Positions 1 to 56,300 of a DNA stretch of 64,000 nt are shown here, one piece after another. Position 1 is the first letter of the stretch, and every line of letters begins with the position of its first letter. The translations under genes and the position numbers were made by a program. The DNA lies in contig NZ_JARZAE010000004.1 in NCBI RefSeq assembly GCF_029892095.1, positions 7,874,001 through 7,938,000 of the forward strand, written 5' to 3'. The stretch is from Kitasatospora sp. MAP12-44 (GTDB taxonomy: Bacteria; Actinomycetota; Actinomycetes; Streptomycetales; Streptomycetaceae). The notes under the pieces were generated by a model. The model saw nothing but the letters and a program-made list of their open reading frames with translations, was not told the origin of the DNA and did no database searches.

Positions 1-3000
1 AAGGACCGCCCGGAGGAGAGCGCGCTGCTCACCGCCCTCGCCCACCTGCACGTCGCGGGTGTCCCGGTCGACTGGACCCAGGCGTTCGCCGGCACCGGCG
101 CCCGCCGGGTGGACCTGCCCACCTACGCCTTCCAGCACGAGCGCTACTGGCCGCGCCCGGCGGCGCTCTCGGGCGACGTCGGCTCGGTGGGCCTGGTCCC
201 GGCCGAGCACCCGCTGCTCGGCGCCGCCGTCCCGCTGGCCGGCTCCGACGGGCTGCTCTTCACCAGCCGGCTCTCCACCCGGGTGCACCCGTGGCTGCTC
301 GACCACCGGGTGGCCGGCACGCTGCTCTTCCCGGCCACCGGCTTTCTGGAGCTGGTGATCGCCGCCGGTGACCAGGTCGGCTGCGGCCGGGTGAAGGACT
401 TCACGCTCGCCGAGCCGCTGCTGCTCACCGAGGGCGAGGACCCGGTCATCCAGGTCTGGGTGGGCGCCCCCGAGGCCGGCGGCGACCGGACGGTCAGCTG
501 CTACGCCCGCTCCGGCGAGGCCGCCCCGAACGAGCCGTGGACGCGTTGCGCCACCGGCACGCTGAGCCCGGACGCCCCGGCGCCGCAGACCGTGACTGCC
601 GCCTGGCCGCCGGCCGGCGCACTCGCCGTCGACCTGGACGGCTTCTACCGCGCCGGCGGCCCCGGCGCCGCCTTCCAAGGCCTGCGGGCGGCCTGGCTGC
701 ACGGCGAGGACGTCGTGGCCGAGGTCGAACTCGCCGGCGAACCCGCCGAGGACGCCCGGTACTTCGGCATCCACCCGGCCCTGCTCGGCGCTGCCCTGCA
801 CGCCGCCGCGCTGGTCGGCGTCGGCGACGAGGGGCTCACTCTGCTGCCGCACGCCTGGCAGGGCGTGTCGCTGCACGCGGGCGGCGCTGCGCTGCTGCGG
901 GTGCGGCTGTCCCGGCTCGGCGACGACACCGTCTCGCTCACCGCGGTCGACGTCGAGGGCATGGCCGTACTGTCGGTGCAGTCGCTCGAACTGCGGGCCC
1001 CGGCCACCGCGCTCGCGGCGGGCGGCGGCGCTCGGGACCCGCTGTTCCGGGTCGAGTGGGTGCCGGCCGCTGTGGCCGAGTCGTCCCAGCCGGTGCGCTG
1101 CGTGGCGCTGGGCACCGACGGGTTCGACCTCGGCTCCTCGGTCGGCTCGCTGGCAGAACTTCCTTCGGACGTACCCGAGTTGGTCGTGGTGGCGCTGCCT
1201 GCCGTCGTCGACGACATCCCGGCGACCGTGCACGCGCAGACCGCCCGGGTCCTCGCTCTGGTCCAGGAGTGGCTGGCCGAGGACCGGTTCGCCGCCTCCC
1301 GGCTGCTCTTCGTGACCCGCGGCGCGATCCGCGGCGCGATCCGCGGCGCCGACGGCGACATCCTGCACGACCTCGCGGGCGGCGCAGCCTGGGGCCTGGT
1401 GCGCTCGGCCAACTCCGAACACCCCGACCGTTTCGCCTTGTTGGACATCGAGAAGGACGAGGACGTCAGCGCGGCGCTGCCCGCCCTGCGGGCCCCGCTG
1501 GCCGCCGGCGAGGCGCAGTTCGTGGTCCGCGAGGGCGTCCTGCGGGTGGGCCGGCTGGCCCGACTGGCCGGCCGGGCGACCGCGCCGGAGTGGAACCGCG
1601 AAGGCACCGTGCTGCTCACCGGTGGCACCGGTGCCCTCGGCCGCCACTTGGCCCGGCGCCTGGTCACCAGCGGCATGCGCCACCTGCTGCTGACCAGCAG
1701 GCGCGGTCCGGAGGCACCCGGCGCGGCCGAACTGGCGGACGAACTGCGCACATTGGGCGCCGAGGTGACGATCGCGGCCTGCGACACCGCCGACCGGGAG
1801 GCGACCGCGGCCCTGCTCGCGGCCGTCCCGGCCACCCGCCCGCTGACCGCCGTCGTGCACACCGCCGGTGTGCTCGACGACGGCATCGTCACCTCCCTGA
1901 CGCCGCAGCGGCTCTCGGACGTGCTGCGCCCGAAGGTCGACGCGGCCTGGAACCTGCACGAGTTGACCCGCGACCTCGATCTCGCCGCCTTTGTCACCTT
2001 CTCCTCCATCGCGGGCGTGATGGGCAGCCCCGGTCAGGGCAACTACGCGGCGGCCAACTCCTTCCAGGACACCCTGGCCGACCACCGCAGGTCGCTGGGA
2101 CTGGCCGGCATCTCGCTCGCCTGGGGCCCCTGGGCCCAGGACGACGGCATGACCAGCGAGTTGAGCGACACCGATATGCGGCGCATGCAGTCCGGCGGGA
2201 TCCCGCCGCTCTCCGTCGAGCAGGGCCTGGCGCTCTTCGAGGCCGCCATCGGCTTCGACGAGCCATTGGTCATCCCGCTGGCGCTGGCCGGCGGCCCGAT
2301 GCGGCCGCAGGACGACGTGCCGCCGCTCTTCCGCGGCCTGGTCCGCACCGCCCGTCGCTCAGCCGCCGGTGCGGGCGCGGGTGTCGGGGCGGAGAGCGCG
2401 CTCTCCTTCACCCGGCAGCTGGTCCAGCTCGGCGAGCAGGACCGGATGCGCTTCCTGGTGGACAGCGTGCGCGCCGAGATCGCCGTGGTGCTCGGCCACG
2501 CCTCGCCGAGCGACATCGCCGAGGACCGGGACTTCTACGAGCTGGGCTTCGACTCACTGACCGCCGTCGAGCTGCGCAACCGGCTGGCCGCCGTCACCGG
2601 ACTGCGGCTGCCGGCCACGGTGGTCTTCGACAGCCGGACCCCCGGCGACCTGGCCGGCTGGATCCGCAGCGAACTCTCCGCCCAGCCGAGCCTGGACGCC
2701 TCGGGCGCCGTCGCCGTCGCCGTGCCCGGCGGGGAGACGGAGATCGACTCGCTGGAGCGGCTGTTCATGGACGCGCTCGGCACGGGCAAGGTCGCCGAGG
2801 CACAGCGGATGCTCGCCACGGTCGCGGCCCTGCGCCCGACCTTCGCGGCCACGGCCGAACTGGAGGACCTGCCCTGGGCGGCCACCCTGGCCGAGGGGGC
2901 GAGCGAGCCGCGCCTGGTCTGCGTCAGCGCACCGACCGCCAACGCCGGCATCCACCAGTACGCCCGCCTCGCCGCCCACTTCCGCGGCGAGCGCGACGTC

Positions 3001-3570
3001 TGCGCACTGCCGCTGGTCGGCTTCGCCTCCGGCGAGCGCCTGCCCGCCAACCCGGAGGTCGCCACCCGGACGATCGCCGAGAGCGCCCTGCGCGCGGCCG
3101 ACGGCAACCCGTTCGTCCTGGTCGGCCACTCCTCGGGCGGATCGTTCGCCTACGCGGCCGCCGGCCTGCTGGAGAGCACCTGGGGGATCCGCCCGGCCGG
3201 CGTGGTCCTGCTCGACACCCTGAGTTTCCAGCACAACGCGGACGAGGGCGTCGACTACACCGGCATGATGCAGCTCAACTTCACCAAGAGCGCGGACGCC
3301 TCCCCGGTCCGCCTGACCAACTCCCGCCTCTCGGCCATGGGCCGCTGGATGGTCCTGCTCAACCAACTGGAGGTCGAACACACCACCGCCCCCGTCCTGC
3401 TGATCACCTGCGCCAAGCCCCTCCTCCCCACCACCGACCCGACCCCCCAAGCAGCCCCCCTGGTCCCGGGCGCCTACATCCGCACCGTCGACGCGGACCA
3501 CCTCTCCCTCATCCGCGAGGACTCGGCACTCACGGCACAGCTCATCGAGGACTGGCTCCAGCAACTCTGA
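1..3570 (+). CDS. fscF: Terminal type I PKS module with thioesterase (partial at 5' end)
   Basis: The reading frame is open from base 1, so the gene begins outside the window; its KS and most of its AT are missing. The visible 1189 residues run: post-AT linker (PTYAFQ motif near 118-135), a DH-like domain (about 205-1010), KR (about 1600-2330), ACP with LGFDSLT (about 2480-2690) and a type I thioesterase (about 2900-3567). The DH keeps the His motif (HRVAGTLLFP) but has LLGAALH where active DHs have LLDAALH, so the catalytic Asp is Gly, and the YGPxFQG segment is shortened; it is probably dead. The KR has GGTGALG, an LDD (B-type) motif and the Ser/Tyr/Lys residues, so it should reduce. The TE has GHSSGG with Ser at 3130 and His at 3499. 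Role: last extension, then release by macrolactonisation. In aromatic polyenes this is the final module (module 21 in the FR-008 scheme); that number is inferred. Confidence 0.88.
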   Translation, partial: KDRPEESALLTALAHLHVAGVPVDWTQAFAGTGARRVDLPTYAFQHERYWPRPAALSGDVGSVGLVPAEHPLLGAAVPLAGSDGLLFTSRLSTRVHPWLLDHRVAGTLLFPATGFLELVIAAGDQVGCGRVKDFTLAEPLLLTEGEDPVIQVWVGAPEAGGDRTVSCYARSGEAAPNEPWTRCATGTLSPDAPAPQTVTAAWPPAGALAVDLDGFYRAGGPGAAFQGLRAAWLHGEDVVAEVELAGEPAEDARYFGIHPALLGAALHAAALVGVGDEGLTLLPHAWQGVSLHAGGAALLRVRLSRLGDDTVSLTAVDVEGMAVLSVQSLELRAPATALAAGGGARDPLFRVEWVPAAVAESSQPVRCVALGTDGFDLGSSVGSLAELPSDVPELVVVALPAVVDDIPATVHAQTARVLALVQEWLAEDRFAASRLLFVTRGAIRGAIRGADGDILHDLAGGAAWGLVRSANSEHPDRFALLDIEKDEDVSAALPALRAPLAAGEAQFVVREGVLRVGRLARLAGRATAPEWNREGTVLLTGGTGALGRHLARRLVTSGMRHLLLTSRRGPEAPGAAELADELRTLGAEVTIAACDTADREATAALLAAVPATRPLTAVVHTAGVLDDGIVTSLTPQRLSDVLRPKVDAAWNLHELTRDLDLAAFVTFSSIAGVMGSPGQGNYAAANSFQDTLADHRRSLGLAGISLAWGPWAQDDGMTSELSDTDMRRMQSGGIPPLSVEQGLALFEAAIGFDEPLVIPLALAGGPMRPQDDVPPLFRGLVRTARRSAAGAGAGVGAESALSFTRQLVQLGEQDRMRFLVDSVRAEIAVVLGHASPSDIAEDRDFYELGFDSLTAVELRNRLAAVTGLRLPATVVFDSRTPGDLAGWIRSELSAQPSLDASGAVAVAVPGGETEIDSLERLFMDALGTGKVAEAQRMLATVAALRPTFAATAELEDLPWAATLAEGASEPRLVCVSAPTANAGIHQYARLAAHFRGERDVCALPLVGFASGERLPANPEVATRTIAESALRAADGNPFVLVGHSSGGSFAYAAAGLLESTWGIRPAGVVLLDTLSFQHNADEGVDYTGMMQLNFTKSADASPVRLTNSRLSAMGRWMVLLNQLEVEHTTAPVLLITCAKPLLPTTDPTPQAAPLVPGAYIRTVDADHLSLIREDSALTAQLIEDWLQQL

Positions 3571-3577
3571 CCCACCC

Positions 3578-3610
3578 GGCGGCCGACCCCACCCCGGGGG
3601 GTCGGCCGCC
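3578..3610 (+). terminator. GC-rich hairpin downstream of the terminal PKS
   Basis: A perfect 13-bp inverted repeat (3578-3590 with 3598-3610, 7-nt loop) starts 7 bases after the TGA stop of the thioesterase PKS. There is no clear T run, which is common in actinomycetes. A second, shorter inverted repeat follows (gccgctc at 3611-3617 with gagcggc at 3634-3640). Together they probably insulate this gene from the next PKS, which has its own upstream regulatory site. Confidence 0.7.
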
Positions 3611-3682
3611 GCCGCTCGTACTCTGCGTACACAGAGCGGCCCGCCCACCGCGGTGCCGAATCCGACCCTGCCGATGCGCTCT

Positions 3683-3698
3683 CTAGGGAAAACCGCAG
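3683..3698 (+). promoter_or_regulatory. Candidate PAS-LuxR (PimM/AmphRIV/FscRI type) operator
   Basis: CTAGGGAAAACCGCAG agrees at 14 of 16 positions with the PimM-family operator consensus CTVGGGAWWTCCCBAG known from polyene clusters. It lies about 100 bp upstream of the chosen start of the three-module PKS, in the only sizeable gap before that gene and behind a terminator. By analogy with pimaricin, amphotericin and candicidin clusters, a PAS-LuxR activator would bind here and drive transcription of the fscB-fscC-like pair. The regulator gene is not in the window. I could not assign -10/-35 boxes confidently. Confidence 0.55.
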
Positions 3699-3799
3699 TC
3701 CAGGATGACCAGACTGGGCCGGACACGGGTCGGACCGCGCCGCAGGACCTTTCGCGACCGGCATTTCCCGGCATCTCACCCCGAGAGGTTGACATCCTG

Positions 3800-20160
<16,361 letters not shown>

Positions 20161-20164
<4 letters not shown>

Positions 20165-20212
20165 CCGGATCCGCCTGACTGGATCCGCCTGACCGGATCC
20201 GCCGACCGGATC
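20161..20212 (+). repeat. 14-bp tandem repeat overlapping the fscB stop codon
   Basis: The unit CTGACCGGATCCGC occurs three times in a row (20161, 20175 with one C-to-T change, 20189), followed by a truncated fourth copy. The first copy contains the TGA stop at 20162-20164. Each copy contains the palindrome GGATCC. Function unknown; slippage or a small duplication is the simplest explanation. Confidence 0.85.
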
Positions 20213-20253
20213 ATCCCCGCTCGAAGCGCCCAGAACCACCCCTTCCGCACAGC

Positions 20254-20266
20254 CAGTTCCGAACTG
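20254..20266 (+). promoter_or_regulatory. Interrupted palindrome just upstream of the fscC ribosome binding site
   Basis: CAGTTC-c-GAACTG is a 6-bp inverted repeat with a one-base spacer. It ends on the first base of the putative GCGAGG ribosome binding site (20266-20271), 15 bases before the ATG at 20282. It could be a weak hairpin tuning translation of the six-module PKS, or chance. No promoter was recognised in this 117-bp gap, so co-transcription with the gene upstream is likely. Confidence 0.3.
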
Positions 20267-20281
20267 CGAGGTTTTCCTCCC

Positions 20282-51269
<30,988 letters not shown>

Positions 51270-51286
51270 CGGCCTGAAGCACACCG

Positions 51287-51336
51287 CACAGCCCCTGGGG
51301 CCCGGCTTCTCACGAAGCCGGGCCCCAGGGGCTGTG
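51287..51336. terminator. Bidirectional terminator between converging PKS and ABC transporter genes
   Basis: A perfect 23-bp inverted repeat (51287-51309 with 51314-51336) with a 4-nt loop TCAC, 17 bases past the PKS stop and 19 bases before the stop of the converging permease gene. Its length, perfection and position between convergent genes fit a factor-independent terminator acting on both strands. Confidence 0.9.
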
Positions 51337-51355
51337 TGCAGCAGGGGAGTTGGTG

Positions 51356-52201
51356 CTACATCGGCCGGCGGAAGCCGTACACCGCGAGGGTGGCGCCGAT
51401 CGCGGCGATGAGGCCGCCGAACAGCAGGGCCGGCAGCACGTCGCCGGCGCCGGGGATGCCGAGTGCGAGGGCGCGGGTCGCGTTGATCGCGTAGGTCAGC
51501 GGGTTGACCCGGGCGACGGCGCCCAGCCAGCTCGGCAGGTCGGCGATCGGGATGTAGGCGCTGGAGGCGAACATCATCGGGAGCACCGCGATGATCGCGA
51601 GGTTCTGCATCGGCTCGGAGCGCCGCAGCCAGGCGCCCGCCGCGATGAACGCCCAGCCGAGCGACCAGCTGATGAAGAGCGTCAGGCCGACCGAGGCCGC
51701 CACCTGAGCCAGTCCGCCGTGCGGCGAGTAGCCGAGCACGGTGACAGCCAGCGCCAGGATGATGACGGCCTGGACGGCGCTGCGCACCAGGTTGGCGATG
51801 CTCCGGGCGATCAGCAGCGAGCTGGGCACGATCGGCAGGGAGCGCAGCCGGGCGACGATCCCGTTCTTCAGGTCCTCGACCAGGCCGACCCCGGACTGCA
51901 CGGCGGACTGTACGGCGTTGTCGATCAGGACCGCCGGCAGCACGTAGTCCAGGTAGCTGATCCCGTGCGGGAAGTGCGGTGGCGGTCCCATCTTGCTGAA
52001 CACCTGGGTCAGCATGAAGAGCACGATCACCGGTTGCAGCAGCCCGAACAGGACCACACCCGGGTCGGTCACCAGCGCGCGCAGCGACCGCCCGGTGAGC
52101 ACCCGGATCTGATGGAACATCGAACTGCCGTTCCACTGCGGCGTGCTGGGGACCGCGGCCCGGGTCGCGGGAGCAGCGGCTTCGGTGGTGGTTGTGCTCA
52201 T
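51356..52201 (-). CDS. ABC-2 type export permease (polyene efflux)
   Basis: A protein of 281 aa. ATG at 52201 overlaps the ATPase stop (ATGA overlap), indicating translational coupling; the longer frame upstream is only out-of-frame ATPase sequence. The N-terminus (STTTTEAAAPATRAA) is disordered and cytoplasmic. About six hydrophobic segments follow (for example VVLFGLLQPVIVLFMLTQVF, VRSAVQAVIILALAVTVLGY and a last one near residues 255-275), with the family motif NPLTYAINATRALALG before the last. This is the DrrB/NodJ-like ABC-2 membrane family. It should form the membrane channel with the adjacent ATPase and export or give resistance to the macrolide, as FscTI/FscTII are proposed to do in the candicidin cluster. 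I cannot tell which of those two names applies. Confidence 0.88.
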   Translation of the reverse strand: MSTTTTEAAAPATRAAVPSTPQWNGSSMFHQIRVLTGRSLRALVTDPGVVLFGLLQPVIVLFMLTQVFSKMGPPPHFPHGISYLDYVLPAVLIDNAVQSAVQSGVGLVEDLKNGIVARLRSLPIVPSSLLIARSIANLVRSAVQAVIILALAVTVLGYSPHGGLAQVAASVGLTLFISWSLGWAFIAAGAWLRRSEPMQNLAIIAVLPMMFASSAYIPIADLPSWLGAVARVNPLTYAINATRALALGIPGAGDVLPALLFGGLIAAIGATLAVYGFRRPM

Positions 52202-53196
52202 ACGGCCGCTCCCAGGGCGAGGGACGAGGAGGTGAGCCGGGCGGGCTGCTCGGCCAGGGTGAGGTAGACGTCGTCCAGGCTGGGTTCGCCGAACGACAGC
52301 TCGGCGGCCTCGATCCCGACGTTGTCGAGCGCCCGGACCACGGCCGCGATGTCGCGCGAGGCCTCGATCGGGATGACGATCGCGCCGTCCTGGCGACCGG
52401 TCACCGGCTCCATGCCGCCCTGCCGCAGTGCGGCTACGGCGGCGGCCGGGTCGTCGGCGCCGTCCAGCGTGACGGTCACGGTGCGCTGGCCGACGCTGGC
52501 CTTCAGCTCGGCCGCGGTGCCGCTGGCGATCACCGCGCCGGAGGAGAGCACGGCGATCGAGTCCGCCAACCGGTCGGCCTCGTCGAGGTACTGGGTGGTG
52601 AGCAGGACGGTGGTCCCCTCGGCCACCAGGCCCTCCACGATCTCCCACAGGTTGATCCGGCTGGAGGGGTCGAGACCGGTGGTCGGCTCGTCCAGGAAGA
52701 TCACCTCGGGGTGTCCGACCAGGCTGGCGGCCAGGTCGAGCCGCCGGCGCAGGCCGCCGGAGTACGTCTGCGCCCGACGGCCGGCGACGTCGCCGAGCGA
52801 GAACAGTTCCAGCAGCTCATCTGCCCGACTCCGGGCGGCCTTGCGGCCCGCGCCCAGCAGCCGGGCGAGCAGGACGAGGTTGTCCCGCCCGCTCAGCTGG
52901 CCGTCGACCGAGGCGAACTGGCCGGTGAGGCCAATGCGTTGACGGATCTCGCGGGGCTGGCGGGCCACGTCGAACCCGGCGACGGCGGCCCGGCCCGAGG
53001 TGGGCGGCAGGGCGGCGGTGAGGATGCCGACGAGCGTGGTCTTGCCCGCGCCGTTGTGACCGAGCAGAGCCAGTACGGTCCCTCGGTTCGCCGAGACGCT
53101 CACCGAGTCCAGTGCGCGCACGGTGCCGTACACCTTGCTCACCTCGTGGGCCTCGATCATGACCTCCGGTGGGGGAGGTGGGGTGAGCCTGGTCAT
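52198..53196 (-). CDS. ABC transporter ATP-binding protein (DrrA-like)
   Basis: A protein of 332 aa. ATG at 53196 is chosen because AGGAGG (53203-53208) lies 6 nt upstream; a 31-residue longer frame exists but its extension is low-complexity. Walker A GHNGAGKTT near residue 46-54, Q-loop TGQ near 91-93, signature YSGGLRRRLDLA near 145, Walker B EVIFLDEP near 164-171, and Gln (TTQYLDEAD) at the usual switch-His position, which is common in the DrrA daunorubicin-exporter family. A C-terminal domain of about 80 residues follows (DUF4162-like position). It powers the permease that overlaps its stop codon. It is separated from the loading PKS by a hairpin, so the transporter may be partly uncoupled from the biosynthetic genes. 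Confidence 0.92.
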   Translation of the reverse strand: MTRLTPPPPPEVMIEAHEVSKVYGTVRALDSVSVSANRGTVLALLGHNGAGKTTLVGILTAALPPTSGRAAVAGFDVARQPREIRQRIGLTGQFASVDGQLSGRDNLVLLARLLGAGRKAARSRADELLELFSLGDVAGRRAQTYSGGLRRRLDLAASLVGHPEVIFLDEPTTGLDPSSRINLWEIVEGLVAEGTTVLLTTQYLDEADRLADSIAVLSSGAVIASGTAAELKASVGQRTVTVTLDGADDPAAAVAALRQGGMEPVTGRQDGAIVIPIEASRDIAAVVRALDNVGIEAAELSFGEPSLDDVYLTLAEQPARLTSSSLALGAAV

Positions 53197-53251
53197 GGAT
53201 GACCTCCTGCTGTTGAGTGGTTCGGTGGATCGATTGGGGGGGGGAGACGGC

Positions 53252-53285
53252 GCGGGCCCGACGGCCCGAAGGCCGCCGGGCCCGC
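53252..53285 (-). terminator. Hairpin between the loading PKS and the ABC transporter genes
   Basis: Two stacked inverted repeats (53252-53260 with 53277-53285, and CGGCC/GGCCG inside) make a stem of about 14 paired bases with one A-C mismatch and a CGAA loop. It lies about 25 bases beyond the loading PKS stop on the minus strand and upstream of the ATPase ribosome binding site. It may terminate or attenuate transcription into the transporter pair. Confidence 0.6.
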
Positions 53286-53310
53286 TCAACTCCTGGGTGT
53301 GGAAAGGCAG

Positions 53311-56300
53311 TCAGTCGTTGGCGGCGTCCATCAGACGGAAGAGGTCCTCGTCCGTGGCGGCGTCAAGGTCGACGCCGCCGTCCGCGACGGACGGGGCCGG
53401 GGCCCACTGCCGTGCGAGGTTCCTGAGCCGGCCGGCGGTGTCCGGGTCGGCGCCCTCGCCGGCCGCGAGCAGGAGTTCCAGCTCGTCCATCAGCTCGGCG
53501 GCGGATCGGGGGGTCGATGCCGAGGCCGAGCCCGATCCCGCGCTGTGCCGGGTGAGTTCCGCCCGGACGAGCCGGACGATGGCGGCGGGGGTCGGGTGGT
53601 CGAAGACCAGGGTGGCGGGCAGCCGCAGGCCGGTGGCCGCGATGATCCGGTTGCGGAGTTCGATGGCGTTCACCGAGTTGACGCCCAGGCCCGAGAACGG
53701 CTGGGTGGCGTCGGAGGAGCTCAACTCCCTTCCCCCGAGTGCTGCTTCGGTCTGGGTCAGCACCAGGCGCAGCAGCAGGGCCAGCTGCTCGTCCTCGCCG
53801 AGACCGGACAGCCTGCTCGCCAGGGACGGGGACGGCTGCTCCGACGACGGATCGTCCGCCACCGATGCACCGGCCGCTCGGAAGCCGGAGGCGAGCCAGT
53901 ACGCCTGCCGCTGGAACGGATACGTGGGCAGCGGGACCGACCGGGCCCCGGGCAGCACCGCTCCCCATGCGACGGGCGCCCCGCGCAGGTGCAGCCGCCC
54001 GACCGCTGCCAGCACCGACCGCTCCTCGTCGCCCCCGCTGTTCAGCGCCGGTACCACGACCGGCCCGCCCGCTTCGACGGCGTCCGCCAGGCACTCGTCG
54101 AGCATCGGCGTGAGGGCAGCCAGCGGGCCCAACTCGACGAAAGTCTCGGCCCGTTCGCGCTGAAGCCGGCGCACGGCGTCCAGGAAGCGGACCGGCTCGC
54201 GCACCTGGCGCACCCAGTGGCCGGGGTCGCTCGCCTCCTGTTCGCTCACCTGGCGGCCGGTCAGGCCGGAGACCAGCGGGACGGTCGGTGCGCTGAGGGT
54301 CAACGTGCCGACCACCTCCCGGAATTCGGCCAGCATCGGGGTCATCAGCGGTGAGTGGAAGGCATGGCTGACGGTCAGCCGCTTGGTCCGGTGCCCGGCG
54401 GCGGTGAGCTGCTCGGTCAGCTCCGCGAGCGGCTGCTCCGCGCCCGACAGCACGACCGAGCGCGGGCCGTTGACCGCCGCGAGCGAGACGAACTCACCGA
54501 GCAGCGGTAGGACTTCCTCCTCGCTTGCCTGCACCGCCACCATCGCGCCACCCGCCGGCAGTGCCTGCATCAGCCGCCCGCGTGCTGCCACCAGCGCGCA
54601 GGCGTCCGGCAGCGCGAACACCCCCGCCACGTGCGCGGCGGCGATCTCGCCCACCGAGTGGCCGGCCAGCAGGCCGGGGGACACGCCCCAGGACGCGAAG
54701 AGCCGGAACAGTGCGACCTCGAAGGCGAACAGGGCGGGCTGCGCGTAGCCCGTGCCGTCCAGCAACTGCGCATCCGCCGTCCCGGGTTCGGCCCACATCA
54801 CCGAGCGCAGCGGCCGCTCCAGCATCGGGTCCAGCATGGCGCAGATCTCGCTCAGCGCCGCCTCGAACACCGGGAAGGCACGGGCGAGTTCACGACCCAT
54901 GCCGAGCCGCTGGCTGCCCTGCCCGGTGAAGACGAACGCCAGCGCCCCGCTTCCCGCCCCGCTCCCCGCCGCGCTCTCGTCCGCGCCGAGTGCCTCCAGT
55001 GCAGCTGCCAGCTCCTCCCGGCCCCGGCCGAGCACGACGGCGCCGTGGTCGTGCAGCGCCCGGGTGGTGGCCAGTGCGTGGGCGAGGTCGCGGGGGGACA
55101 GCTCCGGCCGCGCTGCCAGGTGCGCCGCGAGCCGACGGGCCTGCGCCCGTAGCGCGGGCCCGCCGCGCGCGGACAGCACCAGCGGGACGACGCCGTCCCC
55201 GTCCACCGAGTCCGAGACCGAGACTGAGGCCGAGGAGGCCTCCTCCAGGATCACGTGCGCATTGGTCCCGCTGATCCCGAACGAGGACACCCCCGCCCGT
55301 CGGGTCCGGCCATCCTCCCGGGGCCACGGCCGGGCCTGCGTCAGCAGTTCAACCGACCCGGCCGACCAGTCCACCCGCGAGGACGGCGCGTCCACGTGCA
55401 GCGTCCTCGGCAGCACGCCGTGCCGCATCGCGAGCACCGTCTTGATCACCCCGGCGACGCCGGCGGCGGCCTGGGTGTGGCCGATGTTGGACTTCACCGA
55501 GCCGAGCAGCAGCGGCCGGTGCTCGGAGCGCTCCTGCCCGTACGTTGCGAGCAGCGCCTGCGCCTCGATCGGGTCACCCAGCCGGGTGCCCGTGCCGTGC
55601 GCCTCCACCGCGTCCACGTCCGCGGGCGTCAGCCGCGCGTCCGCCAGCGCCCGGCGGATGACGCGGCGCTGCGCCGGGCCGTTGGGCGCGGTGAGGCCGT
55701 TCGAGGCGCCGTCCTGGTTGACGGCGCTGCCGCGCACCAGCGCGAGCACCCGGTGCCCGTTGCGCCGGGCGTCGCTCAGCCGTTCCAGGACGAGCAGGCC
55801 GACGCCCTCCGACCAGCCCGCGCCGTCGGCGGCGTCCGCGAAGGACTTGCACCGCCCGTCGGGGGCAAGCCCGCGCAGCCGGGAGAACTCCACGAAGGAC
55901 GTCGGCGTCGCCATCACCGCGACCCCACCGGCCAGCGCGAGCGAGGACTCGCCCGAGCGCAGCGACTGGCAGGCCAGGTGCAGGGCGACGAGCGAGGAGG
56001 AGCAAGCGGTGTCCACCGTCAGCGCCGGGCCCTGAAGGCCGAAGGTGTACGAGATCCGCCCGGCCAGCGCGCTGCCGGCGGTGCCGATCGTCATCAGCCC
56101 CTCCAGCTCGTCCACGCCGGACAATGAGCCGGGCAATGCGCCGGGCAATGCGTTGGACGGCGCGTCGGTGGCGTAGTCGTGGTACATCGCGCCGGTGAAG
56201 ACACCGGTGCGGGTGCCGTGCAGGCTCGTCGGGTCGATCTCGGCCTGCTCCAGCGCCTCCCAGGCCGTCTCGAGCAGCAGTCGCTGCTGCGGGTCGGTGG

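Noticed and set aside
1318..1350. Tandem GAIR duplication in the terminal module as a regulatory or mobile signature
   Set aside because: It is a single 12-bp in-frame duplication in a surface loop of the KR subdomain, easily explained by slippage.
3653..3799. Upstream start for the three-module PKS
   Set aside because: The extra 49 residues have no docking-domain character and would include the PimM-like site; the coiled-coil docking start at 3800 with GAGAGG is more plausible.
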